Shown here: positions 7,487 through 15,522 of the stretch, in pieces | How the letters are laid out: each line of letters opens with the position of its first letter | Position numbering within the stretch: position 1 is the first letter of the stretch | NCBI GenBank assembly: GCA_963797605.1 | Contig: CAWCPX010000017.1 | Location: 186,001 to 250,000, forward strand | Source of the DNA: DASQPR01 sp963797605 | GTDB taxonomy: Bacteria; Actinomycetota; Actinomycetes; Mycobacteriales; Micromonosporaceae | Direction: 5' to 3' | DNA length: 64,000 nt | Made by a program: the position numbers and the translations under genes | The notes under the pieces: model-generated | What the model was told of the DNA's origin: nothing | Databases searched by the model: none | Seen by the model: the letters and a program-made list of their open reading frames with translations, nothing else

Positions 7487-8653
7487 TCACGGAGCGGACA
7501 GGGCCTGGCTGACCCGTCCGAGTGCCGCCTCGAACTCCCCCGCCGCCAGGTGACCGAAGCCGACCCGGAACACACGATCGGACTCGCCGAACCACGACCC
7601 CGGCGCCACCCGTGTGTCACGCTCGGCAAGACCGGAGTAGAAGCGCTCTACCGCGGCGTCGTCGTACCGGTCGGTACGAAGGCGTACGCACGCGATCGCT
7701 CCGCCGTCCGGGCGCAGGAATTCCACGGCGTCGACGTGCTCGGCCGCCCATTGTGCGAGCGTCTCCAACGCGGTCGTCAGCGGACCCAGCCGAGTGGCGA
7801 GGATCGGTCCGCTCTGCCGGAGCACCTCGACGGCCAGCAGTTCGTCCACCGTGGAGCCGGTGACCAGCGAGTTGAACTTCGCCAGGCGAAGCTGCTCGTA
7901 CAGCGCCGGATTCGTCGTCGTCAGCCAACCTGTCCGGATCCCCGGCGCACCGTGCGATTTCGACAGCGACGAGCAGGTGACGATGTTCGGCGCGAGGCGT
8001 GCCGTCGACCCCGGGACGCCGGCCTCACCGAAGCGGGTCTCGCGGTACGTCTCGTCGACCAGCAGTGCGGCGCCCGGTGCGGACTCGTCCATCCTGGTGG
8101 CGAGTGCGCGCAGGTCCGCATCGGAGAAGCGGATGCCGGACGGGTTCTGCGGCGACGCGAGCGATACGAGCCGCGTCGTGGGCGTGATCGCGGTGACGAT
8201 GGCGTCGATATCGAGCTGGTAACCATGGTCGAAACTCAGCGCGACGGCCGTGATGTCGACATCGAGCGCTGCGAGGACGGCCTGGGCCGGCGGAAAGCTG
8301 GGCGTCACGATGATCGCGTGATCATGCGGACGGCAGAGCACGAACGCCAGCAGGAACATCGCCGTGCTGCCGCCGGCGGTGACCAGCACCTCGCCCGGAT
8401 CGACCCCCGCGCCGGCGGCGATGAGCGCACGCAACTCCGGATCACCGGCGGTCGTGCCGTAGCCCAGTTCCAACGATTCGAGCCGCGCCGTGATAGCCGG
8501 CGACAGCAGTTCTCCGAGACGCAACGGAGGGCAGGTGCTCTCGGCCAGGTCAAAACGGACCGGCCGGTCGACTAACGCGGACATCGGCGCGGGCGGAAAT
8601 CGGAGCCCGGCTTCCGCTCCGTACGCGGAAAATGTGTTCGTTGCAGCGGCCAT
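7487..8653 (-). CDS. PLP-dependent aminotransferase, class I/II
   Basis: A 388-aa fold-type I pyridoxal-phosphate enzyme. The cofactor lysine lies in CSSLSKSHGAPGIRTGWL (about residue 240); upstream are VTAGGSTAMFLLA (phosphate-binding turn), SLASPQNPSG (the conserved NPSG motif) and LVDETYRETRF (the Asp-x-x-Tyr motif). The C-terminal PGSWFGESDRVFRVGFG matches the substrate-carboxylate Arg region. Length is normal for the family. The ATG at 8653 (MAAATNTFSAYGAEAG) is chosen over an upstream extension that has no family similarity. Substrate unknown; no pathway partners adjoin it. It is divergent from the secreted protein at 8925. Confidence 0.85.
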   Translation of the reverse strand: MAAATNTFSAYGAEAGLRFPPAPMSALVDRPVRFDLAESTCPPLRLGELLSPAITARLESLELGYGTTAGDPELRALIAAGAGVDPGEVLVTAGGSTAMFLLAFVLCRPHDHAIIVTPSFPPAQAVLAALDVDITAVALSFDHGYQLDIDAIVTAITPTTRLVSLASPQNPSGIRFSDADLRALATRMDESAPGAALLVDETYRETRFGEAGVPGSTARLAPNIVTCSSLSKSHGAPGIRTGWLTTTNPALYEQLRLAKFNSLVTGSTVDELLAVEVLRQSGPILATRLGPLTTALETLAQWAAEHVDAVEFLRPDGGAIACVRLRTDRYDDAAVERFYSGLAERDTRVAPGSWFGESDRVFRVGFGHLAAGEFEAALGRVSQALSAP

Positions 8654-8782
8654 GTCCCGATGATCCAAGTGTCCCGGGTGGACCGACAGACCCAATCCGC
8701 GACAACTGGCCTCCGGCGCACCTGAGGAATTCTCAGTGGCCGACCGGCCGCGTCGCTTACTGTCGAACGAGGGCCCTTCGCC

Positions 8783-8865
8783 GAGACCGAGTCGGAGACC
8801 GGCCGAGACCGAACCCGGCCGAGCCGGAGGGGTCGAGACCGAACCCGGCTGGGACCGGAGACCGA
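8783..8865. repeat. GAGACCG repeats in a divergent intergenic region
   Basis: Five copies of GAGACCG start at 8783, 8795, 8805, 8835 and 8859; two are part of a longer GAGACCGAACCCGGC repeated 30 bp apart. They sit just upstream of the secreted-protein gene (start 8925) in the 271-bp divergent region. A regulatory role is possible but unproven. Confidence 0.6.
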
Positions 8866-8924
8866 AATCAACGCACCCGGAATCGGGAGAAGCAATCGGA
8901 AACGTACCGGAAGAAGGTTGTACC

Positions 8925-9434
8925 ATGCGAAAAATCCCATTTCTTGAAACCGTGCGAGATGTACGCGGATGGCGTCGGGTGGCCGCGGTGATATTCGCCG
9001 GCTTGCTCTTTGTCGCCCTAGCGGGCACGAGTGCCGCGGCCGCCGCACCCACACCGACCCCATCTGCCTCCGGCCCCGCCGTCGTGATGACGAAGACCGG
9101 CCCGGACGGTACCTACCTTGTCGACGGGACCGGCAAGTCGCTCTACCTGTTTGCGATCGACACGCCGACCAAGTCGAACTGTGCTGGTGCGTGCGCGCAG
9201 GCATGGCCGCCCTTGACCACGATGGGCAAGCCGACCGCCGGGTCCGGCGTGACCGCGTCGAAGCTGACGACCATCACCGGCGCCGACGGGTCCACCCAGG
9301 TTGTCTACAACGGACACCCGCTCTACACCTTCAAGGGCGACGTGTCCGCCGGGGCGATCAACGGCCAAGGCCTGAACAACTTCGGTGGCCTCTGGTGGCT
9401 CGTCTCGCCGACCGGCACCGCGATTCAAAAATAA
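8925..9434 (+). CDS. Secreted protein with two 'secreted repeat' (Lipoprotein_15) units
   Basis: A 169-aa exported protein. ATG 8925 follows AGAAGG by 7-8 nt. The N-terminus has basic residues, a hydrophobic core (VAAVIFAGLLFVALAGTSA) and an Ala-rich cleavage region, then a Pro/Thr/Ser spacer. Two copies of the secreted-repeat family follow: TYLVDGTGKSLYLFAIDTP with NCAGACAQAWPPL, and TQVVYNGHPLYTFKGDVSAG with NNFGGLWWLVSPTG. This YLVDxxGxxLY / CxxxCxxxWPP pattern is common in actinomycete surface proteins of unknown function. The S53 protease gene starts only 4 nt after its stop, so the two are probably cotranscribed. Confidence 0.85.
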   Translation: MRKIPFLETVRDVRGWRRVAAVIFAGLLFVALAGTSAAAAAPTPTPSASGPAVVMTKTGPDGTYLVDGTGKSLYLFAIDTPTKSNCAGACAQAWPPLTTMGKPTAGSGVTASKLTTITGADGSTQVVYNGHPLYTFKGDVSAGAINGQGLNNFGGLWWLVSPTGTAIQK

Positions 9435-9438
9435 CGGC

Positions 9439-11151
9439 GTGATACGTCTACGTGGCCTCGCCGTCCTGGCCGCCCTCGCGACGATCGGCGCGTTGCTCGT
9501 GCCGACGAGCACCGCCGCGGCGGTCTCCGGCCCGGCGCAACCGACGCCGAAAAGCGGCGAGGTCACGTTCTACCTGTCACTGCCCGCGACGATGGCCGAC
9601 GTCACCGCGGCCGCGAACGCCGTCTCCACTCCCGGTATGCCGGGCTACCGCCACTTCAGCACGCTGGCGCAGGCAGCCAATCGGCTCGGCGCCACGAACG
9701 CGGAGATCGCTGCGGTGACCTCGTCTATCGGATCGCTCGGGTTGCGGTTCACGGCCGATCCCACGAGACTGTTCGGCCGCGTGACCGGCACGCCGCGGCA
9801 GTGGGCGACGGCGTTGTCCGCGCCGTTGGCCGTCACGGCGGCGACGGCCGCCAACCCGTTCACCACCTACACGTTGCCGCGCGAGGTGCCGGACGCCCTC
9901 GAACCGCCCGGCACCAGCGTGCTGTTGGCGCAGGCGCAGGTCTACGACCCGGCCGCCGAGACCGGACGCGGGCCAATGCCAAACGCGCCTCCGCTCCAGA
10001 AGGGCGCCAAGCCGTTTCCGATCAACATGGGCAGCCCGATCGCCTCGAACTGCACGGCCACCCCCTTGCAAGGGCGCCGCGTCTACACACCGCAACAGGT
10101 ACAGACCGCGTATGGCGTGGACACGCTGCGAGCGCACGCGTCCGGCACGCCGGTGATCACGGTCGTTGACCTCGGCGACGGCTGGCGCGCCGGCGATCTC
10201 GCGCTCGCGGGCGAATGCTTCGGCTACGCACCGCCCCACGTGACGCAGGAACAGGGCGACGGCGTGCCGTCCGCGATCAACAGCCCCGGCACCGAGACAC
10301 CGCTCGATCTGCAGACGGCCACGTCCGTTGCGCCGAACGCGCAGATACGCCTCGTGCAGACCACACCCGCCGATCTGCTCGACGGATTCAGCCGAGCGCT
10401 CGCCGACCCGAGCGGCCTGCCCGACGTCATCTCGCTCTCGTTCGGCGGCTGCGCGCTCGCGGAGAACCGGAGTGCGCCCCGGTATACGGCCGTCATCAAC
10501 GCCGTCCTCGCGATGACCGCGCTCACCGGTGTCTCCTCGTTCGCGGCGGCCGGCGACTCCGGGTCGACCACGTGCGGTCGTGAGTTCCGAGGCACCACGC
10601 TCTCCTACCCGGCCGTCTCCCCGTTCGTGACCGCGGTCGGCGGCACCCGGCTCACGCTCGGTCCCGGCAACCACCGCGTCGCGGAGACGACCTGGAACGA
10701 CTCCGAGTTCGGCGCGCTCGCGGCCGGCGGAGGTGCGCAGACCCGGCTGCAGTCACGGCCTGCCTACCAAGACGGTGCCAACACCGCGAACCACCGCGGC
10801 GTGCCCGACGTCAGCGCGCTCGCCGACATCGTGCCCGGCTGGCCCGTCGTCGTGAGTTCCGTTCTGCAGACGGTCGGCGGCACGAGCGGGTCGACGCCGT
10901 TCATCGCGGCTGCCACGGCACTCGTCGACGCCACCCAACGGCAGCAAGGCAAACCCCCGATCGGCCTGGCGAACGGATGGTTCTACCGCGCCGCGAAACA
11001 GCAGCCGTCCACGTTCTTCGACATCACCACGGGCAACAACGATCTCGCGCACGTCGGCTGCTGCCACGCCACTGTCGGCTATGACGTCGTCAGCGGGCTC
11101 GGCGTGCCGAACTGGGCGACCTTGCCCGCCACCCTGCCACCACCGGGTTAA
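9439..11151 (+). CDS. Secreted S53 (sedolisin/kumamolisin-like) serine-carboxyl protease
   Basis: A 570-aa secreted peptidase of the sedolisin family, usually active at acid pH. A signal peptide (MIRLRGLAVLAALATIGALL) precedes an inhibitory prodomain (about residues 35-190; VTFYLSLPATMADV, PGYRHFSTLAQ, FTADPTRLFGRVTGT). In the catalytic domain the Glu/Asp pair lies in PGTETPLDLQTATSVAPNA (E and D four apart), the oxyanion Asp in FAAAGDSGSTT, and the nucleophile Ser in VGGTSGSTPFIAA. The C-terminal calcium site (FFDITTGNNDL, VGYDVVSGLGVPN) is present. The start is GTG 9439, 4 nt after the previous stop. All catalytic residues seem intact. Confidence 0.93.
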   Translation: MIRLRGLAVLAALATIGALLVPTSTAAAVSGPAQPTPKSGEVTFYLSLPATMADVTAAANAVSTPGMPGYRHFSTLAQAANRLGATNAEIAAVTSSIGSLGLRFTADPTRLFGRVTGTPRQWATALSAPLAVTAATAANPFTTYTLPREVPDALEPPGTSVLLAQAQVYDPAAETGRGPMPNAPPLQKGAKPFPINMGSPIASNCTATPLQGRRVYTPQQVQTAYGVDTLRAHASGTPVITVVDLGDGWRAGDLALAGECFGYAPPHVTQEQGDGVPSAINSPGTETPLDLQTATSVAPNAQIRLVQTTPADLLDGFSRALADPSGLPDVISLSFGGCALAENRSAPRYTAVINAVLAMTALTGVSSFAAAGDSGSTTCGREFRGTTLSYPAVSPFVTAVGGTRLTLGPGNHRVAETTWNDSEFGALAAGGGAQTRLQSRPAYQDGANTANHRGVPDVSALADIVPGWPVVVSSVLQTVGGTSGSTPFIAAATALVDATQRQQGKPPIGLANGWFYRAAKQQPSTFFDITTGNNDLAHVGCCHATVGYDVVSGLGVPNWATLPATLPPPG

Positions 11152-11456
11152 CCGAGCGAGATCACGCCCCGGTGCTGGTGATGGTCTTGCGCGGCAGCGG
11201 GGCTCGACCCCGGTCCACGCGCGACGGCGCCGTCGGTGATGCGAAGGTCGCGGCAACACCCAACTGACCGCCCGACGCCCGGCCGGCGTTCCGACCCCGC
11301 GCGAATAGCCCGCGCGTCACCGCCGCGATCCGGCGCTCCACGGTTAAGTTAGAGGAAATGTGCGATTTGCACCGTTAGCGGTATTTTGCGCCCACGCGCG
11401 TGTCGTGCCGCTGACGAGGTGCGAGTCGAATCGTCCTCGGATACGGAGAAGACTTC
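11152..11456. other. 305-bp gap; promoter region only
   Basis: No coding sequence is supported on either strand. The last 120 bp before the DUF3494 gene are less GC-rich (GGTTAAGTTAGAGGAAATG near 11342) and probably hold its promoter; GGAGAAG at 11444-11450 is its ribosome-binding site. Confidence 0.5.
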
Positions 11457-12590
11457 GTGAAATCTGGAAACAACGCGGCCTTCGGCCGTCGGTTACGACT
11501 GGTGACCATGGCTACCGCGCCGGTTGCGGCGCTCACGATCGGCCTGGCGGCGGCGTTCGGCGCGCCGGTCATCACGCCCTTTGCTCAAGCCGCCGTCGGG
11601 TTGGGCACCGCCGAGCCGTTCGCGGTCCTGGCCGGGAGCACGGTGACCAACACCGGCCCGTCGGTCCTGACCGGTGACCTCGGCGTCAGCCCCGGCTCGG
11701 CGATCACCGGATTCCCTCCCGGTCTGGACATCGGCGCGGTACACGCCGCGGACGCCGTTGCCCTGCAGGCGCAGACCGACCTCACCACCGCCTACAACGA
11801 CGCGGCCGGCCGCGGCCCGGTGACCACGGTGTCGGCCGACCTCGGCGGCCAGACCCTCGCACCCGGTGTCTACAACAGCGCGGGCCCGCTCGGGCTGACC
11901 GGCACGGTCACGCTCGACGGTCAAAACGATCCCAACGCCGTCTTCATCTTCCAGGCCGGTTCGACGCTGATCACGGCCTCCAACAGCACGGTCGCGCTGA
12001 TCAACGGCGCGCAGGCGTGCAATGTCTACTGGCAGGTCGGCAGCTCGGCGACGCTCGGCACGAACACCACGTTCGTCGGCACCGTGATGGCGCTGACGTC
12101 GATTTCCGCGCAGACCGGCACCACCGTCTCCGGCCGGTTGCTCGCCCGCAACGGCGCCGTGACCCTCGATGACAACGTCATCACCCGGCCGACGTGTACG
12201 GCCCCGTCGCCTTCCCCCTCGGTCTCGCCGACCGGCAGCCCGTCACCGAGTGGATCACCCACCGGCTCGCCCACTGGATCGCCGACCGGATCGCCCACCG
12301 GGTCGCCGACCGGATCCCCCACCGGCTCACCGACGGGTTCACCCACTGGTTCCCCGACAGGCTCGCCCACTCCGAGCGGCTCGCCCACCGGTTCCCCGAC
12401 CGGTTCGCCCACTGGTTCCCCGACCGGTTCGCCCACTGGTTCCCCGACCGGCTCCCCCACGCCGAGCGGCTCGCCCACCGCGTCGCCGACCGGCGGATAC
12501 GGCAGCCCGACGGCCAGCCCGACCGGCGGCGGATACGGCGGTTATGGGCAACCGTCCAGCCCCAGCGGGTACGGATACCACGGGCTTTAA
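11457..12590 (+). CDS. DUF3494 (ice-binding-like) surface protein with GSPT-repeat tail
   Basis: A 377-aa exported protein starting at GTG 11457. After a signal peptide (core around residues 15-45) comes a DUF3494 domain of about 200 aa: VLAGSTVTNTGPSVLTGDLG, GGQTLAPGVYNSAGPLGLTG, TVTLDGQNDPNAVFIFQAGS, NVYWQVGSSATLGTNTTFVG and SGRLLARNGAVTLDDNVI. This beta-solenoid fold is shared by ice-binding proteins and by many bacterial surface adhesins, so ice binding is not implied. The last third is a low-complexity Gly-Ser-Pro-Thr tail with interspersed PSGSPT units, ending GGYGQPSSPSGYGYHGL. No LPXTG or membrane anchor is seen. Confidence 0.85.
   Translation: MKSGNNAAFGRRLRLVTMATAPVAALTIGLAAAFGAPVITPFAQAAVGLGTAEPFAVLAGSTVTNTGPSVLTGDLGVSPGSAITGFPPGLDIGAVHAADAVALQAQTDLTTAYNDAAGRGPVTTVSADLGGQTLAPGVYNSAGPLGLTGTVTLDGQNDPNAVFIFQAGSTLITASNSTVALINGAQACNVYWQVGSSATLGTNTTFVGTVMALTSISAQTGTTVSGRLLARNGAVTLDDNVITRPTCTAPSPSPSVSPTGSPSPSGSPTGSPTGSPTGSPTGSPTGSPTGSPTGSPTGSPTGSPTPSGSPTGSPTGSPTGSPTGSPTGSPTGSPTPSGSPTASPTGGYGSPTASPTGGGYGGYGQPSSPSGYGYHGL
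12229..12500 (+). repeat. 12-bp in-frame tandem repeat coding (GSPT)n
   Basis: About 20 copies of a 12-bp unit such as GGCTCGCCCACC / GGTTCCCCGACC encode Gly-Ser-Pro-Thr, broken at intervals by PSGSPT. Synonymous third positions vary (GGC/GGT/GGA, TCG/TCC/TCA), so the amino-acid pattern seems to be what is kept. The array is prone to copy-number change. Confidence 0.85.
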
Positions 12591-12610
12591 CGATCGTCGC
12601 GCCACGATGG

Positions 12611-12644
12611 ACGGCCCGCGTCAGCACGCCTCGACGCGGGCCGT
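12611..12644. terminator. Terminator-like hairpin
   Basis: A perfect 12-bp inverted repeat (ACGGCCCGCGTC / GACGCGGGCCGT) with a 10-nt loop starts 20 bp after the DUF3494 stop, between it and the convergent GAF-ANTAR gene. Confidence 0.7.
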
Positions 12645-12724
12645 TCGCGCATTTCGGTCAGCGAGCGCCGGAACCGGTCGGCAGATCGCTCGAAGGCATG
12701 GAATCCGAGCGCGGCGCGCGTTCG

Positions 12725-13462
12725 CTATGACTCCGCCCGGGCCAGTTCCAGGAGGCTCGGCAGGTCGTCGATGATCGTGTGGGCGACGTCGCCGAGGCGC
12801 AGCCCGTGCCGGCGCGCGTACGCGCGGATGAGGGTGAACGCCTCGGCCGGCGTGACGTCACGCGCGTGCGCCAGCACCCCCTTGGCCTGTTCGATCACGA
12901 CCCGGCTGTTCAGTGCGGCTTGCAGCTGCTCGATCAGCACCTCGCCCCGGCTGATGGCGCGTTCCTGCAGCAGACCGATCGCGGCGATATCGGCCAGTGC
13001 CTGCACGATCTGCACGTCCGTGTCGTCCATCGGACCGCCGATGGACGAACTGAACACGTTGAGCGCGCCGATCGTGTCCTGCCGGAGGCGGAGCGGAAAC
13101 GCGTGCACCGACCGGAAGCCGGCCGCCACGGCGTGCTGCGCGAAGGCCGGCCACCGGGCGTCGGCGCCGGCCAGGTCGGCGTTGATCACCGCCGTGCCGG
13201 TGCGGAACGCGTCCATGCATGGGCCGACCTGTTCCTGGGCTTGGAACAGCTCCAAGATCTTCACCGATTCGTCGGAGGCTGCCATGAACCTCAGCCGGCC
13301 GCTCCGGTCCGCGAGCAGCAGGCCGACAGACGAATCTTCGAGGAGTTCAGCGGTGCGGAGCGCGAGTTGCTGAAGAAACTCGACAAGGTCGAACTCGTCG
13401 ACCAGAGTGTCGGCGAATTCGACGAACACGCGCGCCACCCGATCAGCGGAAATGGTGGTCAT
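12725..13462 (-). CDS. GAF-ANTAR regulatory protein (second gene of pair)
   Basis: A 245-aa protein with a GAF sensor domain (about residues 20-165; VGLLLADRSGRLRFMAASDE, QEQVGPCMDAFRTG, RSVHAFPLRLRQDTIGALNV) and a C-terminal ANTAR RNA-binding domain (LQAALNSRVVIEQAKGVLAH, then TPAEAFTLIRAYARRHGLRL). ANTAR proteins prevent transcription termination by binding paired hexaloop RNA hairpins. The IEQAKG and AR...H...L pattern is intact. It starts within the stop of the upstream paralogue (ATGA overlap, 13459-13462), so the two are translationally coupled. No two-hairpin target was identified nearby. Confidence 0.88.
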   Translation of the reverse strand: MTTISADRVARVFVEFADTLVDEFDLVEFLQQLALRTAELLEDSSVGLLLADRSGRLRFMAASDESVKILELFQAQEQVGPCMDAFRTGTAVINADLAGADARWPAFAQHAVAAGFRSVHAFPLRLRQDTIGALNVFSSSIGGPMDDTDVQIVQALADIAAIGLLQERAISRGEVLIEQLQAALNSRVVIEQAKGVLAHARDVTPAEAFTLIRAYARRHGLRLGDVAHTIIDDLPSLLELARAES

Positions 13463-14187
13463 GGCTGCGGAGCGCCTCCCGATTCGAGGTGAAGACGGCC
13501 GGCGACGATGTCAGCGGCAACATCGCCGAGCGGCCGATCGTGAAGATATGCGTACGCCTGCATGCGGGCGAGCGCGTCGGCGAGGTTGAGCCCGAGTTGC
13601 CCCGTGACCATTCCCTGTGCCTGGAATACTTCGGCCCGTGACCCCAAGAGGTCGCTACCGAGATCGTCGTCGTCCAGCGCGTCCGCGTCCGGCTCATGCA
13701 TCAGCGTCGCGAGGGCGACGTCAGCGAAAGCGAACGCGCGGGACAGCTCGCGGTCGGACAGCATGGACGCGGTGCCGCGAAAGATGTCCAGCACACCGAA
13801 GCGGGCCGCCCCGATCTGGAGCGGGAACGCGAACACCGCCCGCACCCCGAGCGAGTGTACGGCGGGCGCGTACACCGGCCAGCGGGCCATCGTGGCGGCA
13901 TCGAGTTCGGGAATCAGCACCGGGCGGCGGCGGGCGAACGCGTCCACGCACGGGCCCTCACCGATCGTGAACTGCAGCTCTTCCAGGCGCTCGGTGTCGG
14001 GGTCGGACGCGGCCAGCAGACCCGGCGTGAGGCTGTCCGCCATGACGCTGAGACCGACACCGGAGGCGGTGAGCGCGCCGGCCGCCGCGACACACAACCG
14101 GCGCATGCGGTCGGCGGGCACGGCTCCGTCGGGCAGTGGTGGCTGCTTGGCGATGAGGGTGGCTACGTCGAGAAGGTGCTCATCCAC
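13459..14187 (-). CDS. GAF-ANTAR regulatory protein (first gene of pair)
   Basis: A 242-aa paralogue of the next gene. GAF domain: AAAGALTASGVGLSVMADS, QFTIGEGPCVDAFARRRPV, GVRAVFAFPLQIGAARFGVL; C-terminal ANTAR-like helices: SRAEVFQAQGMVTGQLGLNL followed by ADALARMQAYAYLHDRPLG. The ANTAR part is more divergent than in the partner (VFQAQGM instead of IEQAKG), which may affect RNA binding. The GTG at 14187 (VDEHLLDVATLIAK) is chosen; the 63 residues upstream are Arg/Pro-rich and unlike any known domain. Confidence 0.82.
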   Translation of the reverse strand: MDEHLLDVATLIAKQPPLPDGAVPADRMRRLCVAAAGALTASGVGLSVMADSLTPGLLAASDPDTERLEELQFTIGEGPCVDAFARRRPVLIPELDAATMARWPVYAPAVHSLGVRAVFAFPLQIGAARFGVLDIFRGTASMLSDRELSRAFAFADVALATLMHEPDADALDDDDLGSDLLGSRAEVFQAQGMVTGQLGLNLADALARMQAYAYLHDRPLGDVAADIVAGRLHLESGGAPQP

Positions 14188-14468
14188 GCGGCCGTCACCC
14201 CGCGTCGCGTGCGGGCTCGCCCGGCATCGACGACGTGCGCGTGCACGCGGGTCCCGTGCAGGTGGATTCGGTGCATGGCGGCCCCTTCCGATGACGGCGC
14301 CGCCAAGGTCCAGGACAGCCAGATCGGTCCTATCGATACCGCCCGACGTTACCACCGCTGGAAATGGCACAGGCATAGCGGGAACCGACGCGGCGCGTAG
14401 AATAAACGAGTCGAATTCATCTGCCCCAGACCCGGCAGTCGCAACTCTCGCGAACCGGTGGTGGTGGG

Positions 14469-14888
14469 ATGATCGAGTCAGATGTCGGCCAGCTGGTGGT
14501 CATTGTGACCCCGACCTCGCGTCGTGAATATGCGTGTGTCCGCATCACCGGCGATGTCGAGATGAGCGGCCAAGCCGTGTTCAGCCAGGCGATGGCCTAT
14601 CTCGACCGGCTGCGATGCGGCAATGTGTGCGTGGATCTCTCCGGCGTCGATTTCGGGGGCACCGCGCTTCTCGGCTTTCTCGTCCGCATCATCAATTCCG
14701 TCGCGCCAGACACGTCGGTGCAGTTGTGCCGGCCCAACGCGCTCACGCGCCGATTGATCGAGCTGTCGTTTCTCGACACGATCGCGACCGTGCGGGACGA
14801 CCTTCCGCCCGGTGCCGGCGAAACCTCATCGGCCGACACGCGCACCTATCTGCAACCACGTGTGACGGCCGATTCGTCGTTCCGATAA
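14469..14888 (+). CDS. STAS-domain protein (anti-sigma factor antagonist-like)
   Basis: A 139-aa protein with one STAS domain (about residues 15-110): ACVRITGDVEMSGQAVFSQA, the strand NVCVDLSGVDFGGTALLGFL and RRLIELSFLDTI. In anti-anti-sigma factors a Ser/Thr at the tip of this loop is phosphorylated by an anti-sigma kinase; here the loop reads VDFGGTAL, with Thr in the usual position. No sigma factor or RsbW-type kinase adjoins it. It is divergent from the GAF-ANTAR pair, which often share stress-signalling roles. It starts at ATG 14469, after GGTGGTGGG. Confidence 0.85.
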   Translation: MIESDVGQLVVIVTPTSRREYACVRITGDVEMSGQAVFSQAMAYLDRLRCGNVCVDLSGVDFGGTALLGFLVRIINSVAPDTSVQLCRPNALTRRLIELSFLDTIATVRDDLPPGAGETSSADTRTYLQPRVTADSSFR

Positions 14889-14896
14889 CGGGACCG

Positions 14897-15250
14897 CTAC
14901 GGACCGCGCCGCTCGGCCAGTCGGCTGGCGACGCGCGCGACGAGGTCGTAGGGAATCGGCTCGGTCAACGGAAACTTCAGGGTGGCCCGCTCCGAGCGGT
15001 ACGGCGCGATCGCACGTTCGAGGGCCTCGTCGCCGTCGGGTGCCGGATACATGCTGATGTGCTGCTTCCATCCCGCGAACTGCACGACCGAGCGGCCGCC
15101 GACGGTGATGGCCGGAATGTTGTAGCTGATCTTCTCGTCGGCTCCGGGCACTGCGTCGTGGATGCTCGTCCGCACCTGCTGGAGAATGATCTGGACATTT
15201 TCCGGGAACGATCGAATGTAGTCATCAATCGATGCAAAATGTCCTGCCAT
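14897..15250 (-). CDS. DUF1801 (YdhG/YobT) family protein
   Basis: A 117-aa protein. The family pattern is clear: ASIDDYIRSFPENVQIILQQ, ADEKISYNIPAITVGGRSVV, FAGWKQHISMYP and an ending with RATLKFPLTEPIPYDLVARV. The fold is known but its function is not. The ATG at 15250 (MAGHFASIDDYI) fits the family length; an upstream extension would not. It converges with the STAS gene, with only 8 bp between stops. Confidence 0.88.
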   Translation of the reverse strand: MAGHFASIDDYIRSFPENVQIILQQVRTSIHDAVPGADEKISYNIPAITVGGRSVVQFAGWKQHISMYPAPDGDEALERAIAPYRSERATLKFPLTEPIPYDLVARVASRLAERRGP

Positions 15251-15522
15251 CAGCTCAACTTCGCACACACCACGGGTGTCGGCAAGGTGAGGTCGGCTGA
15301 ATGTCCGAGAAAAGCTGCCGAGTCGGTTGGAGTCGGCGCGCTCAAGTCGCGAAGAACGTGAACGCGAAGAACTGGTCACCGGGGCGGGGTTATGACGCAC
15401 GCCCTGGCGGCGGTAGCGTGGCGCGTGTGCAGGCGGACGGGACGGTCCGTGGGCCGCGCCAACGTGCCTCCCGGCGTGACCCATTCGCCGGCATCGCGCC
15501 CGCATTTGTATAAAGGATGGCC

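Noticed and set aside
6836..8653. NUDIX plus aminotransferase as part of a natural-product gene cluster
   Set aside because: No synthase, carrier protein, transporter or tailoring enzymes surround them; both are common single genes.
11457..12590. Calling the DUF3494 protein an antifreeze protein
   Set aside because: The domain is widespread in non-cold-adapted bacteria and ice-binding residues cannot be judged by eye.
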